A stretch of 64,000 nucleotides of DNA, from the NCBI GenBank assembly GCA_905160935.1, contig CAJHZI010000241.1:62001-126000 (forward strand), in the 5' to 3' direction. Position 1 is the first letter of the stretch. Each line of letters opens with the position of its first letter. The position numbers and the translations under genes are program-made. Shown piece after piece: positions 1 through 10,929 of the stretch. The notes under the pieces were generated by a model. It did no database searches. It was not told the origin of the DNA and saw only the letters and a list, made by a program, of their open reading frames with translations. This DNA comes from Enchytraeus crypticus. Lineage: Eukaryota > Annelida > Clitellata > Enchytraeida > Enchytraeidae.

Positions 1-54
1 TATATTTTCCATTATATTATATTATTTATTTATTTTCTTATTTGTAATTCATAG

Positions 55-153
55 GGACCACTTCCAGAGACGTTTAATGATTTTTGGCGAATGGTTTGGG
101 AGCAGCGCTGCCCCACTATTGTCATGATGACTAAGCTGGAGGAGAGAAGTCGG
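55..153 (+). CDS. Lar: LAR exon 1 of window (D1)
   Basis: Acceptor TAG precedes GGA CCA CTT. The exon encodes [17 protein letters not shown] and ends LEERSR before donor GTTTGT; 33 codons, phase 0 at both ends. It is the D1 counterpart of the second half of the D2 exon at 6954-7088 ([17 protein letters not shown]). Confidence 0.93.
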
Positions 154-1322
154 GTTTGTATGAATCAAATGAAACAATGCTAACACTAATAATGAAGCTT
201 GGTTTGACGGCCATACCCTCATCCTGGAATGATGCCGAAGACTTCCTCTTTCTCCAGTGTTTTGCACAAGTGGCAGGTCCAAAGTACATATTAATACTCA
301 GAGTCTGCTTTTCGCTCTATCAAGAGCACTCAATAGATTAAATTAATCACTCCACAAATGGTAATGCTTTATCCATACCTATGTAGTCTATAGCTTTGAG
401 ACATTTGGCTTCTGAGGTGGTTTCCCTTTTCCTTGCTCAGTTCTTGCGTAGTTGCCTCTTACGACATCTTCAGTTAACAGTCGGTTTAATCTTCAGTGTC
501 CCGGACACAACACACATGTCATAATAATTACGTAGTTGTAACAATGGTTATATTAATGGCTATTATAGTTATAAATGATACAGTTTGATATCATGCCTGC
601 TTTATTTCTAATAAACTATGTTTTATTTTAATACAAGTCTAATTTATTGGTACGAGTTAGAATACATCATTCACACTAATGTACAGAAAATTCTTCTAAT
701 AGAAGATTCTTCGCTAGAACTCGATCCATCGTAAATAGAAACTAGATCTATTATAACTAAGTTATGTGTTTGGAGTTACTTAATAGAAAAATGAATTATA
801 GCTATCAATTGATTGAGATTAGAAAATCAGTAGCAATGTGACATATTTGACAACGCAGATTAAATGTGATCAGTATTGGCCGAATAGAGGCTCGGAGACG
901 TATGGTATCACTCAAGTAACGCTTCTGGATATAGTTGAACTGGCTTCATACACCATCAGAACCTTCCAAGTGTCTAGGGTAATTCTGCTGTCGTATTTAA
1001 TTATTATATTAATCTGTCGTACTGGTTTTTTAGTGAATCTTTCATAGATATTTTTATTTTAATCTTTGTATAATGTAGTTTAGTTTATATAACTCCATTG
1101 TTACGACTACTATAACTAGTATGATTATATTACTATTATTATTATCATTAGTATTTTTATTATATTTTTAATGCACTAAACTGTATAGGGCCCAGGGATA
1201 AAAATTAAGATAAAAGATTCTTTAATTAAAAGTTAAAAAATGAATTGATTAAAATAAATCTTTTACACTCTAGGAAGCAGCACTAGCCAAAGTGCCACGG
1301 AATATTACTCTGTCTCACACAT

Positions 1323-1390
<68 letters not shown>

Positions 1391-2191
1391 TGTGAGTAAA
1401 AAAACATGTGCGCAGTCTCACGCTCGCCCCTAACTTTGGTATTAGTGAACAGATTTTTTAACATCTTGCATAGGTATAATCAGGATAACATTTGCTATAA
1501 AATAACGTTAAGTGACTCTGTTAATTATTATTTTTGCGTTGAAGCAGTGCTTGAAGATATGCGCGACTGAAGATATTAATTTTAAGTAAATCAATCGCTA
1601 CAGGATGTTTACAAATCCGTGGCTTAACTAACAACGAAACACACGAAACAAACAGTGTTATACAGCTACTGTCAACTGTCAATGCATTGGCTCAAAATGT
1701 CCTCCTTTAGCGCGAAATCAAGCTTGGAGATGCTTGCGCCACTCATCTATTGCGTTGTCAATGACAGATTGTTGCACGTCTTGCCAAACGTGCACCAGGC
1801 GTTACTTCAATTCGTCCACGTTATTTATTTTCTTTTCGGCGCTATTTTTTTAGTAAGCAATCTAGCCCTCCCAGCGTCCAGCTTTTTATTGAAAATTCGG
1901 CAATCAACCAATGTACGCCATAACCCTTTAAGAGGTACAAGTTTTTTATGAGCGCTTTATCTTCATTAGTAAACACAATTTTAAAATTTCAACAAAAACA
2001 GACTATGCTTGTAAAATCGTCTGTTATTGCTTAAAATAAACCGAAAGTGTCACAAAAACTAGATTTAAGATTAATTCTTTTCTTCTTCTTTGTAATTCTG
2101 AAAATATTTTCAAAATCGGTTCACAAGTGTCAAAGTTGTGGACGAAATACTGCGCACATGTTTTTTTATGACTCACAGTGTATATACGATA

Positions 2192-2246
<55 letters not shown>

Positions 2247-2323
2247 ATTATTATTATTATATCTATCTATAACTACGACGTCCCTGACATCATCCTTGTA
2301 TGAGGAAACGGAAGTTAAACCTT

Positions 2324-2383
<60 letters not shown>

Positions 2384-5300
2384 ATATAAAAGAAACCCCC
2401 TCAAATGCTTCAAATATTAATTTTTTATTAAAGTATTACTGCGGTAAAGTAGAACATAATAGACATTTGACAAGGGTCAACTTGGTTAAGCGATTGAATA
2501 TTCTTTAGGTATTTTTTAAAATAGACTGTGATTGGAAGTTATTATAAATATGTGCATTGGACCTGAATTTGACAGAATACTAGACCAAGAGAATATATGT
2601 ATTATAAAATGGTTAGTTAGAATTAAGTTTACCAATGTCAGAAAGGGCATTCGGTTGGTGAGCGCCTAGGCCCGAGCGCCTAGGCTCCAGAAATTGCTAC
2701 AAAAATTTAAATAAATTGAAAAGTCTCAACAAGTAGGGGATTGGCTGGTGGTGTGGTGTAGGACAAAGAGGATTTGAGAAGTCTAGTTGTATCCCGACTC
2801 TAGTTAAACTGGGATTCAAGGGGGGGGGGGTGTTGCTACGAGTTAGAAATAAGTTAAAATATGAATTAAATTTTTGTTGCATATATTGTAGAACGGCTAT
2901 CATGAGAAGAGGGAGGTACGACAGTTTCAGTTCACGGCCTGGCCTGACCACGGGGTGCCTGATCACCCCAGCCCTCTCCTGCTGTTCATGAGGAGGGTTA
3001 AGGCCATGACTCCCCCCGATTCTGGGCCAATCGTCTGTCACTGCAGGTAGGCGCTTTGCAAATAATAATCAGAGATATATAAGAAGAAGAAGTTGTAGGA
3101 AACAATACAAAATGTAGCGCTAACCGTATTGCTATCTTGATTTTAATAAAGTAAATTTGCAGATAAATTTTAAGATTTAAAGTTAAATAGTAGGAAAATT
3201 TTAGATAAAACGAATCTAGTAGAAAAATTGTAAAATAAAAGTAAATTAATAGAAAAAATGTAAGATGAAAGTAAATTAGTACAAAAATTGTATGATAGAA
3301 GAATTAGTAGAAAAAGGGTATGATAAAAGTAAATTGTAGAAAAATTGTAAGATAAGAGTAAATTAGTAGAATATTTTTAAGATATGACAAAATAGTAAAC
3401 AGCCTGCAAGTTCAATGGTAAGCATTACTCATATAATTAAAGTAATACTTCTGGTTCAGTGTACTGTACACGATAGTGGGGTTAGTTTCTTAGTACTGGA
3501 TGTTCTTTTGAATGCATTAAGACTGTTACTCTCATGCCCTTTACGCGAGGCACGTATGAAAGTCCTCTAAAAGTTCTCCACACTTACACTCTAGTCTTCT
3601 GTGAGGTAATTCTTTAAAATAGATAAACTTTTCCTGTCGAACTGAAAACATTCCATAGCGCTTAATGTTTTCATGGACGCTGTTATTTCAGCGCTGGAGT
3701 TGGCCGTACGGGAGCGTTTATTGTGATAGACGCCATGTTGGAGAGAATAAAGCACGAGAAGACAGTAGATATCTATGGCCATGTGACGTGTCTGAGAGCT
3801 CAGAGGAACTACATGGTGCAGACAGAGGACCAGTACATCTTCATACACGACGCTCTGCTTGAGGCTGTGCAGTCTGGCAACACGGAGATACCCGCCAGGA
3901 ACCTGTACACCCACATCCAGAAGCTGAGCCAGGTTGAGTATGGCGGGTCAGACACTGGCATGGAGCTGGAGTTCAAGGTCAAGAAGTCATTGATTGATTT
4001 ATTAATACAATCGTTATGTTATAAAGTTCAATCAGTAAGTTGTTGAATAATGTACTGTTATACAATTTCTCTTATACTCATCATCATCATCATCTTCCCT
4101 TGAATCTCACTTTAACAAGGTCGGGATACAAATAGACTGTCTCAAAGCCTCTCTGTCCTTCATCATATCATCAGTCAATCCCCTATTTGAGACTTTTCCA
4201 TAAGTTTAAATTTTTGTTGCAATTTCTGGAGCCTAGGCGCTCACCAACCGAACGCCCTTTCTGACGTTGGTGTGGATCTTAGAGCTTTAGTCGCCTTCTA
4301 CGACACGTGCAGTCTCCAGTTGGCCAATTCTTGAAACATCTCAGACAACACGGGGAAATAATTTTTCGTATACTAATAATAATTAATTAATTAATTTAGT
4401 CAACGTATTAGTTTGTGGGATAAATTTTTTAATTAATTAATAATAATAATAATTACTTATTTATAAAATATAATTAATTAATCATTATTTGAATTAAACA
4501 GCTTAGCAATATGTCATCGTTGTAGTGTTAGATTAGTCGTTAAGCGAGTAATCTACTTTAGTATTCAAGGTTCTGTCAACATTTAATTTAATTAAGTAAG
4601 GTTAAAATAATCTAAGTCGAGAATTTATTGAAACTCTGCATGTATCGGAAGTCAGTAATTTAAAGAATTCATACGTTAATTAATTAATCTATTAGTCAAA
4701 AAACATTAAGTTTTGGACACTGAACCAATGATTGATTAATCCAAGGACTAAGTAGTTGAATATACAAGTTCACCATTTATCGTTCATTTGATCAGCGAGT
4801 TAGAAAGCGAGGATTGTCATGAGTCAATCAGCCAACGAATCATTTAGTCGTACTTAAATGAATTAAGAAGTCAGTAGTAAAGCTGGTAAAGCTAATGCTA
4901 ACGTCATTTTCCTCACTGGAAAGCGATATCACTGACGGGCGAGTCCAGGATTTGAACCCCGCACATAGTGATCCGCGGTCGAGTATCTTACCAACATCGC
5001 CACTGGCTCCAGCCACTGATTCCAGCCAATGATTCGCCACCGGATTTTTTTGTCAATAATGGCTTTAGTAATAATAATTTTGACTATTTCTTTAATTCTG
5101 CTTACAGAAACTGGCTAATCTGAAGGCCAATCCTTCAAAATTCATGAGCGCCAGTTTACCGTGTAACAAATTTAAAAACCGTCTTGTTAACATTCTACCA
5201 TGTAAGTTAAAATAATATTTGTAAAATTTATGTTTGAAACTTAATATACTTATGTATTTATTTAGCTATTTTACTGTTGATATTAAATATTGTTGAATAT

Positions 5301-8300
5301 TGCACAAAATATTTAACTCGTTATCCAATATTGCTGATTTACAATACGTTGAATCTATCTTGGAAATCAATGGCTTGAGGCTTTTTGATTTAAAGATTCT
5401 TGGCCAGTCATGATCATTTCTTGAGCCTTCATCAACTGACTTCTGACGGATAAAATTAGCAATTCGTATTCAATAGATTGTATCATTGAAAACTTGATAT
5501 TATTGGACGTCAATTTGAGATGCGGTTTCTGATTTTTATCATCAATAGGCAGAACACGAGTCAATAGTTCCATTATTGCACCTTTGGTTTGAAATACCTG
5601 TGTAATACTAATCTTCATATGCTGTATGTACAGAGAGTAGCTTTTTAAATGTAGGTTTAACGTCAAGGTCAGAAGCCCGAAGGGCGTCTCTTCAAGATGT
5701 CGGGCGTACCGGTGTACCCTGAAAAGTGAATGTCTGAGATTTTAATCTCTAATCAGCTGTACGGGAAATTGATCCCAGGTCCTTACTAACAGCCATTTAA
5801 AATTTCATGACATGCCTAACTCGCTTATACACTGAGTCATCGAGACTTTCATGTAGAGTAGTAGTTCTATGTTTTTGGTCATATATACGGACGGAATAAT
5901 ATACTCTATTAGGGTGTTATAGAAGTATTAGACATTGCTTAGTATTTGCCATTGACGTCCCTGATATTGCCTTATGGCGAGGAACCGGACGTTAAATTCT
6001 TATTGATTGATTGATTGATTGATTGCTTGTGTTTGAACTCTAAACAGACGAGTCCACCAGAGTCTCTCTCCAGCCAATCAGAGGCGTGGAGGGGTCGGAC
6101 TATATCAACGCTAGCTTTATTGATGTTTGTTACTTTCATTTTATATTTGTAATTTAGTTTTCTCGTACGCGCGTTGCATTATTTAAAAAACTATAAATGT
6201 AAGCTTGGCGAGTGTTTCTGTGTCACAAGTGTACTGTTTGAGACTCCAGGGCTTCGAACTCTTCTTTACCAGGCAATCCTATTTCCTGCAAGGTTACAAT
6301 TTTTTAATGGCTTCATTCAGTTTTGAATTTGGTCGGTTTAATTGATCATTAGTCTCACCATTTTTTACGTCACTTTCAGACACCTTGATAAAAATTTATG
6401 TTTCAATCGACTCTAAATTTCTGTTGATCGAAGGATATATGATGGCATAATGGTTACGTTGAAATGGGCTGGAAATCACAAGATTCAAGTGATCGATATG
6501 ATTGAGTTGTGCTACACATGATTTTCAAGACTGATTGATTTTTAGATTGGTTTAATAGACTAGTTGACAATAGATTGGTTTTTAAAGTAGTTGATGACAC
6601 ATACATCTTAATGTGAAGCAACTCAGATGAAATATCAATGTCTTAGGGTCGTGATCAACACTAAGCCTACCACTACTGAATAGTAAATTATACTGCCTGA
6701 ATGGTCGAGTTGGTAGCATGCTTGCCTGATAAGAAGGCTACTGATTCTAATTCCAGCCTGGTCATCTTTGGCAGCATCCCTGTAGCATGTAAACAGCCGT
6801 TAAAATCAGCCTAATAGCTCCTTTTTGGGCAGGTACTAAATCGTTTATAAAGCTAATTTAAAACCATTTTTAGCGTCTTTGTCTTATTTCACAATGCTGT
6901 CAGTGACGGAGCCAGGACTTTGCTGTAGCACTGTCCGTGTTGTTCTTGTACAGGGATACCGATATCGACACGCATATGTCGTCACTCAAGGGCCTCTGCC
7001 GGAGACGACGGAAGATTTCTGGAGAATGCTGTGGGAGCACAACTCCACCATCGTGGTCATGCTTACCAAGCTGAGGGAGCAGAACAGAGTAAGATTACAT
7101 TTAATGTAATTTTGAATTTTAATCTGTTTTAAATTATAAAGTATTATTGTTGTTTTTTAAAATTTCATTCCGTATAGTTACACACAAGACATACCACATG
7201 TACGCTACATAGTTTCCTTACTTGTGGATGTTTTTTTAGTTTTCGTTATTTCCTCCATTTTCTCTCTATGGTTATTAGTAATCGTTGCCTTTTGTTGGCG
7301 CTCCAATAGCAGCCGGTGCGGATTTAAGAATAACCTCCAACACCCCGGGATTATTTACTTTTAAAGCCGTCGACTCTCGGTCTTCCAAGTGGTCGCCCAC
7401 AAGGTACTAACCTCGCGCAACGTGGCTTTACTTCGTTCAATTGACAGCAGCTTAACTGAGTGCGCTAAGTCCCCGCTGTTACTGATCTATATCATTATAG
7501 ATCAGTAACAAGAAATATCACTGTAGATGACGACAACATTTAACGCTACTGAACCAAATCTGAACAGACGAGCAAAAGAAATTGTTTAGGGAACGTTTGA
7601 AATATATCTTACATGAAAATTTAATTAAGTTTTGGCTGAAATAGAATCAGTTGTGTTGAAATTAAATACGAAGAGATTTCTTGTCTTTGTTATATTAAAA
7701 CTATTTTGAATTATAGAAAGGTTAATTTTCACAGCAATAGTTATAATTAATTTTTACACACAAATTGTCAAATGCAACATTATCGAAGAAATTCTCTTGC
7801 AGAAGATATTGGTGATCGTTCGGGTATGCCGGATATTCTGTATATTTTGTACAATTAATTTATAAAATATATGTAGTAGAATGTATTAGGAGCTAACACA
7901 TTTAATTATTTGGTAACAGTTTAAAAGCCCGAAACCAATATTAACGTAAGTTTAATCTCACGAGTTTGAACTTTATTACGACGAGCCTAAGATTTGAATT
8001 CCAAACATACTCATCCTCAGACAGGCTCCTTACCGTTTGTCACTGTTTCTGCAATTAATTACCAGATTAATTATTACATGTGAATCGAGATTAATTAATT
8101 GATTGATTGATTTGATTAACTTGCAGGAGAAGTGTCATCAGTACTGGCCCAGTGAGCGCTCAGCACGCTATCAGTACTTCGTTGTTGACCCCATGGCTGA
8201 GTACAACATGCCTCAGTATATACTGCGTGAGTTCAAGGTCACGGACGCTAGGGTAGGTGAAATAGTTTTGTTTCGATAAGTTCAACTAAAAGGATGAAGC

Positions 8301-10929
8301 TTTAGTTTTTTTTAAACCATCTACTCTCTAATATACCAGACTTCATAAAAAAGGCTAATATTAACGTCAGTTCCTCACTCCAAAACAATGTCAGTGACGG
8401 GCGAGCCCAGGATTTGAATCCCGCACATACTGATCCGCGGTCAAATATCTTACCGACATCGCCAATGATGACGCCTTTACACTAATTCGATTGTGGTCGT
8501 TGATCGCAGAGCTTCTCGACTCTTAATTTTTCTGTCGCTTTTTAGGTGCTTTTTAAATTAAGCCTTAAGTATTCGATTGATTGAATGTAACTCAAGATTT
8601 TTCAATACTCCTGAAAGAATCGTGATCTTCGGGCATAATGGAGATTAATAAATGCCGATCATATTCCCGATAATATGTCTTTCTTTGTAGTCGCTTTCAG
8701 CGCCTTAAGCATTTTCTCGACTTCTCCTTTTTGTCACAAGTTTATTTCAGATTAATTTAACGTAATAATTGAATATAAAATAACTAAATAGGCTAGCAGA
8801 GTAACAGAGCAGTTTAAAGAGCAGATGTATTAAATTAGTTAGAGCTGCTCTATATTTTTGTTGTCGATTGTTTCTGATAGGATGGTCAGTCAAGAACCGT
8901 TCGACAATTCCATTTCACCGAGTGGCCGGAGCAAGGTGTACCAAAGTCTGGCGAGGGTTTCATTGATTTCATTGGTCAGGTTCATAAAACCAAGGAGCAG
9001 TTCGGCCAGGATGGACCAATTACGGTGCATTGCAGGTCTGTTGTGTGTGTGTATGTATTATAGGAACATTTATCTACTTGACTGAAAGCAGAATTTAACG
9101 TTTTTACCTAATAGCGCATCCCGTGTGGTGTCCGGGTTGCTCAAGAATAGACCAACCGTTGACTGCACGTGTCGTAAAAAGCGATAAAGCATTACGACTC
9201 AAGGCGCTTAGGCTCTAGAAATTGCTACAAAATTTTCTAATTCGACCCTCCCTAAACTGAGACTCAAAGGAAGATGATGGCGATAACGTAATAGCGCTTT
9301 CATGCATCGCGGTCTGTATGTGTTTTACTACACTTTCTGTCTTTATTAATACTGTCGCATTTGTATTAACATTTGGATTTGGATTAAGAACTTATAATTT
9401 TTGTATCTGCATTTATGCTCTGAAATATTTATTGGTGTTTTGCATTTCTATTATAGCCTGTATATTGACTACTGGTGTTATTTATAATTTGAGCATTATT
9501 GTTTTTGAATTTCTGTAGTGCTGGTGTTGTATTTGTGTATTATTGAACTCTTCCTGTAAAGTAGTCTCGAAGACCGAGTTCGGCCATGACACTGCTATAT
9601 AAGTTTTCGTTGTTAATAATAATAATAATATTAATATTATTGTATTTCTCTAGTGCATGTATTTATGTATTATTGTTCTTGTATTTCTCTATCGCTGCTA
9701 TTGTATTTAAGCATTGTTGTTCTTGTATTTCTCTAACGCATGTGGTGTATTTATGTATTGTTGTTCATGTATTTCTCTAGCGCATGTATTTATGTATTGT
9801 TCATGTAATTCTCTAGCGCATGTATTTATGTATTGTTGTTGTTGTGTTTCTCTAGCGCATGTATTTATGTATTGTTGTTGTTGTGTTTCTCTAGCGCATG
9901 TATTTATGTATTGCTTTTTATGTATTTCTCTAGTGCATGTATTTATGTATTATGTATGATGTATGTGACCAATGTGACCTTTCTGATCAATGTCAGAAAG
10001 GGCATTCGGTTGGTGAGCGCTTAGGCTCCAGAAATTGCTACAAAAACTTAAACGAGTGGATTAAGTCTATTCCTATCCCAAACCTAGTTAAACTGGGATT
10101 TAAGGGAAGATGATGATGATGATGTATTTATGTATTGTTGTTCATGTATTTGTCTAGCGCTGGGGTTGGCAGGACGGGGGTATTCGTAACGCTGAGTATT
10201 GTCCTGGAGCGAATGAGATACGAGGGAGTGGTGGATATGTTCCAGACAGTCAAAATGCTGTGGATGCAGCGACCAGCTATGATACAAACAGAGGTTCGAT
10301 TCTTAATCTTTTCTCAAAGATATTTTCATAGATTAGGTTGCTTCTAAATAAATCTAATGGAGATATCTCTTTCTGCTAAACGGTGCTGTACATAATGTAT
10401 GTAGTTGTGATAGAATTTGATGTGTAGCTGAAACATGTGTAGAAGAAAAATGTCTAAATAAATATATTTGTATATATAAATATATGAAATGAATCTAATG
10501 GAGATATCTCTTTGTGCTAAACGATACGGTACTTAATATATGTAGTTGTGATAGAATTTGATGAGTAGTTGTAACATGTTCATAAGAAAATTATCTAATC
10601 ACGCATTTTTTATCATTTAGCTTTCAATTTAGTGTTAGCTCTTATTTTTATTTGTTTTTTCGTCTGACAAGTTGTAGTGATATCACATAGAGAGATTTTC
10701 ATTTTAATTACTGACTTAATATTTGATTTTTATATTTAGCTATGGATAGTTATCGATAGGTGAAAGGACTAGCAGGCAGATATGGTCCATATGGATAGAT
10801 AGCTAGCTAGCTAGATAGATTGATTGATTAATTGATTGATTGATTAATTGTGTTATGCAGGACCAGTACGGATTCTGTTACAGAGCAGCCCTGGAGTATC
10901 TCGGGTCTTTTGACCACTATGCCAACTGA
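55..10929 (+). CDS. Lar: LAR-type receptor tyrosine phosphatase, 3' half (11 exons)
   Basis: This is the cytoplasmic part of a type IIa receptor protein tyrosine phosphatase (LAR/PTPRD/PTPRS/PTPRF group), a membrane enzyme that removes phosphate from phosphotyrosine in axon guidance and synapse formation. Exons: 55-153, 859-978, 2892-3046, 3692-3977, 5108-5201, 6048-6124, 6954-7088, 8127-8252, 8881-9035, 10158-10293, 10861-10929. All are GT-AG and all phases match. D1 runs to about 3977 and shows [10 protein letters not shown], then the P-loop [10 protein letters not shown] split across exons 3 and 4 (Cys-Arg catalytic pair intact). D2 follows with [10 protein letters not shown] (WPE in place of WPD, typical of the weakly active second domain) and an intact [10 protein letters not shown]. 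The end, [11 protein letters not shown], matches the conserved LAR C-terminus. The ectodomain, membrane segment and start of D1 (including the KNRY loop) lie upstream of the window. Family assignment is near certain; the exact paralogue name is inferred. Confidence 0.95.
245..515 (-). mobile_element. SINE-D copy in LAR intron
   Basis: CAAGTGGCAGGTCCAAAGTA, AAGAGCACTCAATAGATT, TATCCATACCTATGTAGTCT, GGCTTCTGAGGTGGTTTCCC and CCCGGACACAACACA (plus strand), in that order. Confidence 0.82.
859..978 (+). CDS. Lar: LAR exon 2 of window (D1)
   Basis: Acceptor CAG precedes ATT AAA TGT. The 40 codons include [14 protein letters not shown] and end TIRTFQVSR before donor GTAATT; phase 0 at both ends. The KCDQYWP motif follows the TKLEE helix in receptor phosphatase catalytic domains. 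Confidence 0.93.
1327..1386. repeat. (TA)n tract
   Basis: Uninterrupted TA dinucleotides. Similar tracts at 2191-2242, 2326-2375, 22433-22480, 38262-38310, 38350-38390, 38500-38565, 38665-38720, 44405-44463, 45362-45412, 45450-45484 and 45920-45972. Confidence 0.95.
2270..2326 (+). repeat. LINE-type 3' tail fragment
   Basis: GACGTCCCTGACATCATCCT followed by GAGGAAACGGAAGTTAAACC and a (TA)n tract; matches the 3' end of the LINE at 18957-20323. Confidence 0.8.
2635..2830 (+). mobile_element. SINE-C copy
   Basis: GTCAGAAAGGGCATTCGGTT, CTCCAGAAATTGCTACAAAA, AACTGGGATTCAAGG then a G tract. A 14-base GCGCCTAGGC duplication is present. Confidence 0.8.
2892..3046 (+). CDS. Lar: LAR exon 3 of window (D1 WPD loop)
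   Basis: It encodes [18 protein letters not shown], the WPD loop carrying the general-acid aspartate, and ends IVCHC plus AG, so the P-loop serine is completed by the next exon. 155 nt, phase 0 in and phase 2 out; donor GTAGGC. The D2 counterpart at 8881-9035 has the same length and phases. Confidence 0.95.
3160..3400 (+). repeat. Degenerate ~32-bp tandem repeat in LAR intron
   Basis: About seven units of AAAGTAAATTAGTAGAAAAA plus TTGTAAGAT with drift. Confidence 0.75.
3692..3977 (+). CDS. Lar: LAR exon 4 of window (D1 P-loop to linker)
   Basis: It begins C GCT GGA, completing [10 protein letters not shown] with the preceding exon, and contains [13 protein letters not shown] and [17 protein letters not shown]. 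It ends MELEFK, 95 codons after one shared base. The donor is AAG|GTCAAG, weak at +3 to +5. Reading through it stays open for about 23 codons before a stop. Confidence 0.94.
4075..4360 (-). mobile_element. SINE-C full copy
   Basis: Complement of GACTGCACGTGTCGTAGAAG, GTCAGAAAGGGCGTTCGGTT and the GATTCAAGGGAAGATGATGA end. Confidence 0.85.
4878..5018 (-). mobile_element. SINE-A copy
   Basis: Minus strand carries AGCCAGTGGCGATG, GTGCGGGGTTCAAATCC (B-box-like) and the GACGTTA end. In a LAR intron. Confidence 0.8.
5108..5201 (+). CDS. Lar: LAR exon 5 of window (D1-D2 linker)
   Basis: It encodes [20 protein letters not shown] plus one base of a Tyr codon, then donor GTAAGT. NKFKNR is the start of the D2 catalytic fold in LAR proteins. 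Phase 0 in, phase 1 out. Confidence 0.94.
5705..5862 (-). mobile_element. SINE-B copy, decayed
   Basis: GTGAATGTCTGAGATTTTAA, GGAAATTGATCCCAGG and AAATTTCATGACATGCC keep the family order. Confidence 0.45.
5950..6024 (+). repeat. LINE-type 3' tail fragment with (TTGA)n
   Basis: GACGTCCCTGATATTGCC, then GAGGAACCGGACGTTAAATT and a (TTGA)n tail. Confidence 0.75.
6048..6124 (+). CDS. Lar: LAR exon 6 of window (D2)
   Basis: It encodes [20 protein letters not shown] followed by ASFID, a segment almost invariant in LAR D2. Two starting bases complete the Tyr codon of exon 5; phase 0 out, donor GTTTGT. Confidence 0.95.
6690..6805 (+). mobile_element. SINE-E, tRNA-like head
   Basis: TGAATGGTCGAGTTGGTAGC resembles a Pol III A box and GATTCTAATTCCAGCC a B box. 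It lies in a LAR intron. Confidence 0.55.
6954..7088 (+). CDS. Lar: LAR exon 7 of window (D2)
   Basis: 45 codons: [17 protein letters not shown], then [20 protein letters not shown], ending REQNR before donor GTAAGA. Phase 0 at both ends. Confidence 0.95.
7362..7437 (-). pseudogene. 5S rRNA-like fragment in LAR intron
   Basis: The minus strand reads GAACGAAGTAAAGCCACG, GAGGTTAGTACCTTGTGGGC, GACCACTTGGAAGACCGAG, CGGCTTT. This follows the 3' half of eukaryotic 5S rRNA (GAAGTTAAGC...GGTTAGTACTTGGATGGG...CCTGGGAATACCGGGTG...GGCTTT). It is too diverged and short to be functional; it may be a 5S pseudogene or the head of a 5S-derived SINE. Confidence 0.5.
7478..7509. repeat. Perfect inverted repeat
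   Basis: 14-base arms GTTACTGATCTATA / TATAGATCAGTAAC around a 4-base loop TCAT, next to the 5S-like fragment. Confidence 0.85.
8127..8252 (+). CDS. Lar: LAR exon 8 of window (D2)
   Basis: 42 codons, [18 protein letters not shown] onward, ending REFKVTDAR before donor GTAGGT. Phase 0 at both ends. Confidence 0.95.
8351..8467 (-). mobile_element. SINE-A copy
   Basis: Complement of GTGCGGGATTCAAATCCTGG and GAGTGAGGAACTGACGTTAA. In a LAR intron. Confidence 0.8.
8881..9035 (+). CDS. Lar: LAR exon 9 of window (D2 WPE loop)
   Basis: It encodes [20 protein letters not shown] and ends ITVHC plus AG (phase 2). The general-acid Asp is replaced by Glu (WPE), the change known to weaken LAR D2 activity. 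The donor GTCTGT runs into a GT-rich stretch. Confidence 0.95.
9113..9292 (+). mobile_element. SINE-C copy with internal deletion
   Basis: GTGTCCGGGTTGCTCAAG, TGACTGCACGTGTCGTAAAA, TAGAAATTGCTACAAAATTT, AAAGGAAGATGATGG. Confidence 0.8.
9640..9960 (+). repeat. Minisatellite carrying copies of the exon-10 splice acceptor
   Basis: About eight units of 32-46 bases, each built on CATGTATTTATGTATTGTTG and ending TTTCTCTAG(C/T)GC. Exact CTCTAGCGC occurs near 9775, 9811, 9850 and 9889. The real LAR exon-10 acceptor reads CATGTATTTGTCTAG|CGC. The last unit is separated from the array by the SINE-C at 9985-10126. Confidence 0.9.
9985..10126 (+). mobile_element. SINE-C copy inside the exon-10 minisatellite
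   Basis: GTCAGAAAGGGCATTCGGTT, CTCCAGAAATTGCTACAAAA, GGAAGATGATGATGATGATG. Minisatellite sequence resumes directly after it. Confidence 0.85.
10158..10293 (+). CDS. Lar: LAR exon 10 of window (D2 P-loop)
   Basis: It begins C GCT GGG GTT, completing [10 protein letters not shown], then [20 protein letters not shown] and QRPAMIQTE. The acceptor ...TTTGTCTAG|CGC lies at the end of a minisatellite whose units repeat nearly the same acceptor (see 9640-9960). Donor GTTCGA, phase 0 out. Confidence 0.95.
10353..10602 (+). repeat. Tandem pair of ~110-bp copies in LAR intron
   Basis: CTAATGGAGATATCTCTTT through AGTTGTGATAGAATTTGATG occurs at 10353-10460 and again at 10492-10602, about 90% alike. Confidence 0.8.
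10861..10929 (+). CDS. Lar: LAR terminal coding exon
   Basis: 22 codons, [20 protein letters not shown] then AN and stop TGA at 10927-10929. The conserved LAR C-terminus ends the protein here. Confidence 0.96.
   Translation, partial: DQYGFCYRAALEYLGSFDHYAN

Noticed and set aside
6690-6770. Possible functional tRNA gene
   Set aside because: The A and B boxes are only approximate and no cloverleaf with a proper acceptor stem could be drawn; it fits a SINE head better.
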